8,398 nt of DNA, taken from an uncultured Burkholderiales bacterium (lineage in GTDB: Bacteria; Pseudomonadota; Gammaproteobacteria; Burkholderiales; Burkholderiaceae_C). Both the position numbers and the translations under genes were made by a program. Below are positions 1 through 5,391 of the stretch, piece by piece. Position 1 is the stretch's first letter. Each line of letters opens with the position of its first letter. The notes beneath the pieces are model-generated. The model did not search any database and was not told the origin of the DNA. It saw only the letters and a list, made by a program, of their open reading frames with translations. The stretch lies in the NCBI GenBank assembly GCA_903952885.1, contig CAJBHE010000122.1, positions 1-8,398 on the forward strand. The letters run 5' to 3'.

Positions 1-537
1 GCCATCGGTCACGTTGGCAGCGTTGAGTCCACCAGACAAGACGAGGTGAGCGTTGACGTTTGGAGGAAGCTGTGACCAATTGAATGTTTTGCCGCTGCCG
101 CCGTAGCCGTCGACATGGGCGTCGAGCAGCACCGCTTGGGCGTCTGAGTAATCTTGAGCGTATTTTAAGAGGTCGAAAGGTTCTTCGCCCGCAGGGGTTT
201 CTAGCGGGATGCGGGCAGCGCGCATCCAGCGGCGGCCCAAGGTGCGGGCAATCTTGCGGCAGTGGTCAGGTGTTTCATCGCCATGAAACTGCAACCACGC
301 CCCCGGCACTTGCACACAAGCGTGGGCAATGGCTTCAGACGTTTCATTCACAAAGAGCAGCACGGGCGTGACGAACGCGGGCAAGCGCTTGGACAGTTCG
401 GCGGCGCGTTCTACCGTCACCGCCCGCGGGCTGGGGGCGTACATGACAAATCCGATCGCGTCCACGCCTGAAGCCACGGCTGCGTCGACGTCTTGCTCAC
501 GGGTGAGTCCACAAATTTTGATACGCGTGCGATTCAT
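1..537 (-). CDS. trpF: Phosphoribosylanthranilate isomerase, 5' part (runs off the left edge)
   Basis: TrpF converts N-(5-phosphoribosyl)anthranilate to the carboxyphenylamino-deoxyribulose phosphate in cytosolic tryptophan synthesis. Translating the minus strand from the ATG at 537-535 gives 179 codons with no stop before the edge, so the C-terminal end (perhaps 25-60 residues) is missing. The start MNRTRIKICGLTR carries the family N-terminal signature; Cys9 in KICG and Asp139 in VLLDAHVDG fit the general base and general acid of the (beta/alpha)8 isomerase. QFHGDE (83-88), GGSGK (146-150) and LSGGL (167-171) are phosphate and substrate loops. The start codon overlaps the truA stop as ATGA (537-534), which suggests translational coupling. 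In related bacteria trpB and trpA usually follow, outside this window. Family assignment is near certain. Confidence 0.96.
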   Translation of the reverse strand, partial: MNRTRIKICGLTREQDVDAAVASGVDAIGFVMYAPSPRAVTVERAAELSKRLPAFVTPVLLFVNETSEAIAHACVQVPGAWLQFHGDETPDHCRKIARTLGRRWMRAARIPLETPAGEEPFDLLKYAQDYSDAQAVLLDAHVDGYGGSGKTFNWSQLPPNVNAHLVLSGGLNAANVTDG

Positions 538-1331
538 GGCAACCCATCATACGCAGGGGTGCGGTCAGGCAAATTCCACTGTGCGTCATAGCGGGGACCT
601 AAAAAATACAAACCATCGGGGCTGAAGGTGGGAGCGGCGGCATCGCGGTCGCGAGCGGCCAGCACGTTGGCCATCCATTCGGGCGGTTGGTCGCCTACAC
701 CAATCTTGAGCAAACAACCCATGACGTTGCGAATCATGTGGTGCAAAAACGCACTGGCTTCAAATTCAAAGCGCCACACGGCTGATCCTGCATGGCTACT
801 TTTGCGGCTGATGTCGATGCGCGTCATGTTTTTGACAGGCGTGAGCGCTTGGCAGCTTGAGGCACGGAATGAGGTGAAGTCGTGCTCGCCCATCAAATAC
901 TGCGCCGCTTGTTGCATGGCATCCAAGTCAAGCGGGCGGTACACCCACCCCACGCGGCCCACCTCAACGCTGGGGCGCACGGCGGACTCCAGCACCACAT
1001 AGGCATAGCGGCGTGAAATGGCACTGCTGCGGCAGTGGAATTCGCGGGGGACCTTGCGCGCCCATTGCACGGCAATGTCGAGTGGCAAATAGCGGTTGGT
1101 CCCGCGCAGCCACGATTGGTCTGTGCGCTCCAGCTCGGTGTCAAAGTGAATGACCTGCATGAGGCCATGCACGCCAGCATCTGTCCGGCCTGCACACAAG
1201 GTCGAGATGGAGGTTTGGGTGAACTTGGCCAGCGCTTTTTCGAGCTTGTCCTGAACCGTTTTTCCTGAAGACTGACTCTGCCAGCCTTCGTAGGCTTGGC
1301 CGTTGTAGCTCAAGCCCATCGCGATGCGCAT
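534..1331 (-). CDS. truA: tRNA pseudouridine(38-40) synthase TruA
   Basis: TruA isomerises uridines 38, 39 and 40 in the anticodon stem-loop of many tRNAs. The 265-residue product matches the usual length (about 270). The catalytic motif AGRTDAGVHG lies at 47-56 with Asp51 as the nucleophile; RRYAYVV (107-113) and FLHHMIRNVMG (195-205) are the other conserved blocks around the active site. The start MRIAMGLSYNG aligns with the family's KIALGxxYDG opening, so there is no N-terminal extension. It begins 5 bases after the fimV stop; a possible Shine-Dalgarno GAGG lies inside the last fimV codons, 9 bases upstream. It ends in the ATGA overlap with trpF. The neighbourhood fimV-truA-trpF is familiar from beta- and gammaproteobacteria and implies cotranscription rather than shared function. 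Confidence 0.97.
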   Translation of the reverse strand: MRIAMGLSYNGQAYEGWQSQSSGKTVQDKLEKALAKFTQTSISTLCAGRTDAGVHGLMQVIHFDTELERTDQSWLRGTNRYLPLDIAVQWARKVPREFHCRSSAISRRYAYVVLESAVRPSVEVGRVGWVYRPLDLDAMQQAAQYLMGEHDFTSFRASSCQALTPVKNMTRIDISRKSSHAGSAVWRFEFEASAFLHHMIRNVMGCLLKIGVGDQPPEWMANVLAARDRDAAAPTFSPDGLYFLGPRYDAQWNLPDRTPAYDGLP

Positions 1332-1336
1332 GCAGC

Positions 1337-2986
1337 CTAGCCTCGTTCAGCCAGCCACTTGAGGGCTTTTTCTTTGTCAGCGCCCGAGGCTTCGTTGGCC
1401 ACTTCTTCCATCAAGGCGCGGCTGGTGTGCAGCTGGCCCAAGTTCCACAGCTCGTCGGCCAAGTCAATGCGCACTTGGTAGGGGCCGGGGCTACCCACAT
1501 CGTCCAAGTCCAAGGAAATATCAGGCATTTCCATAGTGGGGCGAGGGGATTGGGGGGCACTGTGGGAGTGTTCTTCCTCAAAAGCATCTTTGTCGTGCGC
1601 ATGATCGTGGGGATGCTCATGCGTGTCGTTGGCGTGTGTAGCCACATCGTGGATGTAGGCGCGTTCGACCGGCTCTTGACGATCGTGATCGGGCAAATCC
1701 AAATTGAACTTCACGTTGAGCGGTGGCAGGCCTTGAATGTCGTCTTCACGCGAACTCAGAGCACGGCGACGCCATAGGCCCAGCAGCACCAACACAGCAA
1801 TCAAGCTGCCTGCACCTACAGGTGTCAGGCTGTTTTCACGCAGTTCGTTCAGCCATTCGCTGTTGGCTTTTGCGGCACTGGCAGGTACACCTGCGGGCAA
1901 CACGCCGCTAGCAGACGCTGCATCAGAGGCAGCATCAGCAGCTCCGGTCACGGTGGCTGCTGCAATCTTGCCGAGTTCGGCAATGTTGCGGCTGAGCTCG
2001 GCAGCGCGGCTGGCCACGTCTTGGGCCTCGCGTTGCTGCGCAATGTTGTCCTCAACCGCCGCTTCTTTGCTGCCCGGCTTGGCCAAGGTCAGTTTGTCTT
2101 GGTTGGTCTTGGCGTTTTTGTTTAGTACTTTGGCGTCGAGCTTGCCAGCACTGTCGCGGGTCACTTTGGGCACGTTGCCGCCCGGGGCGCGCGAGGCCAG
2201 TTCGGCGCGGTAGGCTTCAAAGTCTTTGGCTTGAATTCGAATTTCGCGTCGTGCCTCGTCGCGTGAAATGGCTTTGGCTTCTTGCTCAGTGGGCAAGGTC
2301 AGCAAAGCGCCTTCTTTCATGCGGTTGACGTTGGACTCAACAAATGCATCGGGGTTGCTGCGCAACAGGGCCACCAGCATTTGATCGAGCGAAACGCCGT
2401 CGGGAGCTTTGCTCAAAGCCAATTCACTCGCCGTGTCACCTCGTTTGATCGTGATCGGGCCTGAACCGCCATCACCCGAAGTCTTTGCAATGGATGGTTT
2501 TGCAGTCGGCACATTCGCTACCAGACTTGGCATAGTTGGGCTGATTTTTTTGTTGGGGCTGGCTTCATCCAAGGACAAATTGAAGTCGCGCAGCAAGCGT
2601 CCCGTAGCCCAGCGCAAATCAACGAGCAAGTCGATGGCGTTGCCATTGATTGATTGCTTACTGGTAATTTTGAGATACGGCCTTCCGTTGTCTCTGCGCA
2701 ACAGTTGCACCTGAAAATCGATGGGTATGCCGTTGTTCGCGGGCATTTCAATTTTGGCAGCTTTGTAAATTTCTTGACTAGCCAAGTCCGCTTGAAAGTC
2801 AACTTGCTCAGTGAGGGTGATTTCATTGATGTCGATTTCGGCCCGCAAAGCTTCGCCCTGCTTGCTTTGCACAACGGGACGGCTCAAAGTGAGCGCCTGC
2901 GCACTGCCGAAAACCGACAGTGACAGGGCCGCCCACAAAGCAGATCTCTGGAACAAACTTGAAGCTTTGCGTGTTGCTTGGGTCAT
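1337..2986 (-). CDS. fimV: FimV-like pilus assembly / polar hub protein, short form
   Basis: The family (known from Pseudomonas FimV) is an inner-membrane protein with a periplasmic peptidoglycan-binding part and a cytoplasmic tail, supporting type IV pilus assembly, twitching and polar organisation. Layout of the 549 residues: signal peptide 1-31 with a likely cut at SAQA/LTL; FimV N-terminal core about 32-140 (LTLSRPVVQSKQGEALRAEI, then RWATGRLLRDFNLSLD); LysM-like segment about 177-232 (ITIKRGDTASELA ... GALLTLP); charged, probably coiled-coil stretch about 235-342; Ala/Ser-rich linker to about 375; one membrane segment about 389-405 followed by WRRR; a His-rich cytoplasmic linker (nine His in 446-475); and the FimV C-terminal domain 488-549 (DISLDLDD ... 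LWNLGQLHTSRALMEEVA). It is much shorter than Pseudomonas FimV (about 919 residues). No clear Shine-Dalgarno precedes the ATG. It lies 24 bases after asd. Confidence 0.93.
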   Translation of the reverse strand: MTQATRKASSLFQRSALWAALSLSVFGSAQALTLSRPVVQSKQGEALRAEIDINEITLTEQVDFQADLASQEIYKAAKIEMPANNGIPIDFQVQLLRRDNGRPYLKITSKQSINGNAIDLLVDLRWATGRLLRDFNLSLDEASPNKKISPTMPSLVANVPTAKPSIAKTSGDGGSGPITIKRGDTASELALSKAPDGVSLDQMLVALLRSNPDAFVESNVNRMKEGALLTLPTEQEAKAISRDEARREIRIQAKDFEAYRAELASRAPGGNVPKVTRDSAGKLDAKVLNKNAKTNQDKLTLAKPGSKEAAVEDNIAQQREAQDVASRAAELSRNIAELGKIAAATVTGAADAASDAASASGVLPAGVPASAAKANSEWLNELRENSLTPVGAGSLIAVLVLLGLWRRRALSSREDDIQGLPPLNVKFNLDLPDHDRQEPVERAYIHDVATHANDTHEHPHDHAHDKDAFEEEHSHSAPQSPRPTMEMPDISLDLDDVGSPGPYQVRIDLADELWNLGQLHTSRALMEEVANEASGADKEKALKWLAERG

Positions 2987-3010
2987 AGCCAGAGATATTA
3001 CTTTGTTTTA

Positions 3011-4141
3011 TCAAGCTTCTAGAAGGATGCGCAACATTCGGCGCAAGGGCTCGGCCGCTCCCCACAAGAGCTGGTCACCCACGGTGAACGCGCCCAAATA
3101 GTCGTTGCCCATGGCCATTTTGTGTAAGCGACCGACTGGCACGGTCATGGTTCCGGTCACGGCAGCGGGTGTGAGATGGCGTTCGCTGAGCTCACGATCG
3201 TTGGGCACTACTTTGACCCAGTCGTTCGCTTGGCCCAAGATGCTTTCGATCTCGTCCATCGGCACGTCTTTTTTCAGCTTGATGGTCAAGCCTTGTGAGT
3301 GACAGCGCATCGCGCCAATGCGCACGCACAAGCCGTCGATAGGGATCGAGCCCGCCGAGCGGAATGCTGGGTGGCCCAAGATCTTGTTGCACTCAGCGCC
3401 GCCCTTCCACTCTTCCTTACTTTGGCCGTGTTCGACAGGCACGTCGATCCAAGGGATCAAGCTACCAGCCAAGGCGGTGTTGCGAAAGTTTTGGGTGGGG
3501 AATTCAGCGCTTCGCATGGTGGCCGACACTTTGCGGTCAATGTCCAAGATGGCAGAGGAGGGGTTGGCCAAGTCGTCTTTCACGGCGGCGTGCAGCGCGC
3601 CCATTTGGCTCAGCAACTCGCGCATGTTTTGCGCACCCGCGCCCGACGCTGCTTGGTACGTCATGGCGCTGACCCATTCCACCAAGTTGTGTTGGAACAA
3701 GCCGCCCAAGCCCATGAGCATCAAGCTCACGGTGCAGTTGCCGCCAATCCAGTTTTTGCCGCCATGGCCCAACGCGCTGTTGATGACGTTGCGGTTGACG
3801 GGGTCCAAGATGATCACCGCATCGTCGGCCATACGTAGGCTAGAGGCAGCGTCAATCCAGTGGCCGTTCCAGCCAGCGGCGCGCAACTTGGGGTAGACCT
3901 CTTGGGTGTAGTCTCCGCCTTGGCAGGTGAGCACGATGTCGCACTTCTTGAGGGCTTCAATGTTGTTGGCGTCTTGGAGCGTGGTTTCGTTTTTGGCTTG
4001 CGCGGGTGCTTTGCCACCTGCGTTAGACGTGGAGAAGAAGACGGGTTCGATCAGATCGAAATCTTTTTCTTGCACCATGCGGTCGATCAACACCGAGCCG
4101 ACCATGCCGCGCCAACCGACTAAACCTACTAACTTGCTCAT
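3011..4141 (-). CDS. asd: Aspartate-semialdehyde dehydrogenase
   Basis: Asd reduces L-aspartyl-4-phosphate with NADPH to L-aspartate 4-semialdehyde, the branch point for lysine/diaminopimelate, threonine, isoleucine and methionine. The 376-residue product fits the Gram-negative type (E. coli 367). The NADP-binding loop is GWRGMVGSVL (9-18); GGNCT (133-137) carries the catalytic Cys136; VRIGAMRCH (273-281) holds substrate-binding Arg274 and catalytic His281. The ATG at 4141-4139 opens directly into the beta-alpha-beta fold (MSKLVGLVGWRGMVGS), so no other start is needed. A Shine-Dalgarno AAAAGG lies 10 bases upstream. The gene ends in tandem stops TGA-TAA (3013-3008). It is preceded by a 248-base leader region with a leader-peptide ORF and alternative stems, which suggests attenuation. 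fimV follows after 24 bases. Confidence 0.98.
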   Translation of the reverse strand: MSKLVGLVGWRGMVGSVLIDRMVQEKDFDLIEPVFFSTSNAGGKAPAQAKNETTLQDANNIEALKKCDIVLTCQGGDYTQEVYPKLRAAGWNGHWIDAASSLRMADDAVIILDPVNRNVINSALGHGGKNWIGGNCTVSLMLMGLGGLFQHNLVEWVSAMTYQAASGAGAQNMRELLSQMGALHAAVKDDLANPSSAILDIDRKVSATMRSAEFPTQNFRNTALAGSLIPWIDVPVEHGQSKEEWKGGAECNKILGHPAFRSAGSIPIDGLCVRIGAMRCHSQGLTIKLKKDVPMDEIESILGQANDWVKVVPNDRELSERHLTPAAVTGTMTVPVGRLHKMAMGNDYLGAFTVGDQLLWGAAEPLRRMLRILLEA

Positions 4142-4151
4142 TTTTGTAACG

Positions 4152-4157
4152 CCTTTT
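4152..4157 (-). promoter_or_regulatory. asd ribosome binding site
   Basis: On the minus strand AAAAGG (4157-4152) stands 10 bases before the asd ATG. It lies immediately after the T-rich tract of the putative terminator, so full transcription through the attenuator would expose it. The match and spacing are acceptable for a Shine-Dalgarno element. Confidence 0.6.
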
Positions 4158-4158
4158 C

Positions 4159-4207
4159 AAAAGTAGAAAACAGTGCCAGACCAGACTGTTTGCCCGGCTC
4201 GTCTGGC
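4159..4207 (-). terminator. Candidate attenuator terminator before asd
   Basis: On the minus strand GCCAGAC (4207-4201) can pair perfectly with GTCTGGC (4181-4175), a 7-bp stem with a 19-base loop. Four bases later comes the T-rich tract TTTTCTACTTTT (4170-4159). A shifted register is possible because the 3' arm is a near-duplicate (GTCTGGTCTGGC, 4186-4175): bases 4208-4201 can pair with 4186-4179 with one G-U. A smaller hairpin, AAACAGT (4191-4185) with ACTGTTT (4174-4168), would sit even closer to the T tract. The stem is not an ideal intrinsic terminator because the T tract is interrupted and not directly adjacent; it is called because of its place between a leader peptide and asd. Confidence 0.5.
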
Positions 4208-4229
4208 CGGGAGGCGCACGACGAACCGG
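4194..4229 (-). promoter_or_regulatory. Candidate antiterminator stem of the asd leader
   Basis: CCGGTTCGTC (4229-4220) can pair with GACGAGCCGG (4203-4194) over 10 bp with one G-U pair and a 16-base loop. The 3' arm uses bases 4203-4201, which are also the end of the terminator's 5' arm, so the two structures exclude each other. A third option, CCCGGC (4211-4206) with GCCGGG (4198-4193), a 6-bp hairpin with a 7-base loop, also excludes this stem. The 5' arm begins 6 bases after the leader-peptide stop codon. A ribosome at the stop would therefore cover it, whereas one stalled on the Thr codons would leave it free. This is the geometry expected of the antiterminator in amino-acid attenuation. 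Confidence 0.55.
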
Positions 4230-4235
4230 AGCTGC

Positions 4236-4337
4236 TTAGCCCTTAATGGTCGTGGTTTTGAGGGTGATCACGCGCGCGCAAGCCGACAGCGGCGCTGGGG
4301 ATGCGAAGTTCATAGAGAACGAGCGAGCGTGAATCAT
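4236..4337 (-). CDS. Putative asd leader peptide (33 aa), Thr/Ile/Lys-rich end
   Basis: A small ORF runs from ATG 4337-4335 to TAA 4238-4236, inside the asd upstream region. Its first part (MIHARSFSMNFASPAP...) is unremarkable, but it ends in VITLKTTTIKG. Residues 24-32 hold four Thr, two Ile, two Lys and one Leu. Thr, Ile and Lys are all made from aspartate semialdehyde, the product of the next gene. Three consecutive Thr codons (ACC ACG ACC, 4256-4248) lie just before the stop, and competing RNA stems start 6 bases after it. By analogy with thrL of the enteric thr operon, I infer a regulatory peptide whose translation senses charged tRNA. No Shine-Dalgarno is visible at either in-frame ATG (4337 or 4313); the first ATG lies 7 bases after a -10 box and may be translated leaderless. 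I do not recognise a named family. Confidence 0.62.
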   Translation of the reverse strand: MIHARSFSMNFASPAPLSACARVITLKTTTIKG

Positions 4338-4344
4338 GAAAGTA

Positions 4345-4350
4345 ATTGTA
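4345..4350 (-). promoter_or_regulatory. Candidate -10 box of the asd promoter
   Basis: TACAAT (4350-4345, minus strand) matches five of six bases of the sigma-70 -10 consensus. The next 7 bases end at the A of the leader-peptide ATG (4337), so the expected transcription start falls on or within a base or two of that codon. No convincing TTGACA-like -35 lies 16-18 bases upstream (GCAAGG is found at 17). The -35 zone instead lies inside an inverted repeat, so the promoter may be weak or activator-dependent. Confidence 0.45.
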
Positions 4351-4355
4351 GTGGA

Positions 4356-4380
4356 TGGAGCCTTGCGCCTTGCGGCTCCA
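4356..4380 (-). repeat. Inverted repeat after xdhC and over the asd -35 zone
   Basis: TGGAGCC (4380-4374) and GGCTCCA (4362-4356) form a perfect 7-bp inverted repeat with an 11-base spacer, beginning 9 bases past the xdhC stop codon. It could be the 3'-end hairpin of the leu-moc-xdhC transcript, but no T run follows on the minus strand (next bases TCCACTACAATT). It also covers the place where the asd -35 element should be, so it could be an operator for a dimeric regulator. The sequence alone does not decide. Confidence 0.45.
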
Positions 4381-4389
4381 TGGATCTGG

Positions 4390-5391
4390 CTAAACCAAAC
4401 CACACACTGTTTTCGAGCTTTCCCAGCTGCTCAACGCTTGGCTCAAATCGACACCACGACGCATGGCGGTCATTTCGGCCACGATGCTCATGGCGATTTC
4501 TGGGGGCGTTAAGGCGCCCAAATTCAAACCCACAGGACCACGCATTTGCGCAGCTTCGGCTTCTGACACGTCAAACTCCAGCAAGCGCTTACGGCGCTGG
4601 TTGTTGTTGTGGCGCGAGCCCAAAGCGCCCACATAAAACGCGGGTGTGCGGAGTGCTTCCATCAGCGCCAAGTCGTCTAATTTGGGGTCGTGCGTCACAG
4701 CAACCACTGCGCTGTTGTGGTCTAGGTTCATGGCCAGCACCAAGTCGTCGGGCATTTGGGCGGACAAGGTCACGCCCGCCATAGCCTCCCAGCCTTCGTG
4801 GTATTCAGCACGAGGCTCACAAATGGTCACTTGATAATCGAGCATGACGGCCATGGCAGCCAAATAGCGTGAAAGTTGACCACCGCCAATGACCACCAAG
4901 CGCAAGCGAGGGCCATGCACGGTGGTGAGGGCTTGGCCGTCAAACTGCACTTTGTCACCCTCGGTGGCGGCATGCATCTTGACCATGCCTGTGGCCATGT
5001 CCAAGCGGCGCTCCACGCGCTGGTGCTGCTCGATTAGCACCATCAATTCGCGCAATTGAGATTGAGGAGACAAGGGTTCTAGCACCACCTGCACCGAGCC
5101 GCCGCAAGGTAGACCAAAACGGCGCACTTCTTCGGCGGTTTGGCCATAGGCTGTGGTCTCTGGCATGCGTATGGCTAGCTCGCCAGCGGCCACGCGCCGA
5201 ATCAAATCGTCCTCAATGCACCCACCTGATACCGATCCAGCCACTTGGCCGTCGTCACGAATGATCATCAACGAACCGGGCGGCCGAGGGGCAGAGCCCC
5301 AGGTGCGCACCACCGTGCCCATCACCACACGGTGGCCTTTGTTTTGCCACTCGAGGGCAGTGCGGATCACATCGATGTCTATGCTGTTCAT
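4390..5391 (-). CDS. xdhC: XdhC-family molybdenum cofactor chaperone / maturation protein
   Basis: XdhC-family proteins bind the molybdenum cofactor, help in its sulfuration and deliver it to xanthine dehydrogenase-type hydroxylases in the cytosol. The 333-residue product has the two usual parts. The N-terminal XdhC/CoxI domain (about 5-105) has SAPRPPGSLMII (33-44), GSVSGGCIE (52-60, Cys58) and GLPCGG (93-98, Cys96). The C-terminal Rossmann-like domain (about 163-310) has VIGGGQLSRYLA (167-178), THDPKLDD (233-240), YVGALGSR (253-260) and GLNLGALTPPEIAMSI (288-303). The frame stays open to 5544, but I chose the ATG at 5391-5389: it forms an ATGA overlap with the stop of the preceding gene, and the 51 extra residues are unlike the family and lie inside mocA. 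The client enzyme is not in the window. The family is clear; the exact client is not. Confidence 0.93.
   Translation of the reverse strand: MNSIDIDVIRTALEWQNKGHRVVMGTVVRTWGSAPRPPGSLMIIRDDGQVAGSVSGGCIEDDLIRRVAAGELAIRMPETTAYGQTAEEVRRFGLPCGGSVQVVLEPLSPQSQLRELMVLIEQHQRVERRLDMATGMVKMHAATEGDKVQFDGQALTTVHGPRLRLVVIGGGQLSRYLAAMAVMLDYQVTICEPRAEYHEGWEAMAGVTLSAQMPDDLVLAMNLDHNSAVVAVTHDPKLDDLALMEALRTPAFYVGALGSRHNNNQRRKRLLEFDVSEAEAAQMRGPVGLNLGALTPPEIAMSIVAEMTAMRRGVDLSQALSSWESSKTVCGLV

Noticed and set aside
1737..2213. 158-codon plus-strand open frame within fimV
   Set aside because: It is antisense to the Ala/Ser-rich linker of fimV; low-complexity coding sequence easily leaves the opposite strand open.
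2987..3010. TAATAT as a possible -10 box for a separate fimV promoter
   Set aside because: It matches the consensus only partly and has no -35-like element at the right distance; the 24-base gap more likely is read through from asd.
3299..3896. Two long plus-strand open frames (179 and 192 codons) opposite asd
   Set aside because: They are antisense to a complete asd with all catalytic residues, have no recognisable motifs, and arise from third-position G/C bias.
4142..4389. Lysine riboswitch or other metabolite aptamer upstream of asd
   Set aside because: The space is filled by a leader ORF and short competing stems, and I see none of the large multi-helix core expected of a lysine riboswitch.
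4173..4784. 203-codon plus-strand open frame across the asd leader and the 3' part of xdhC
   Set aside because: Its product is Arg/Ser/Pro-rich without domain features, it overlaps xdhC antisense, and it runs against the attenuator region, whose minus-strand reading explains the sequence better.
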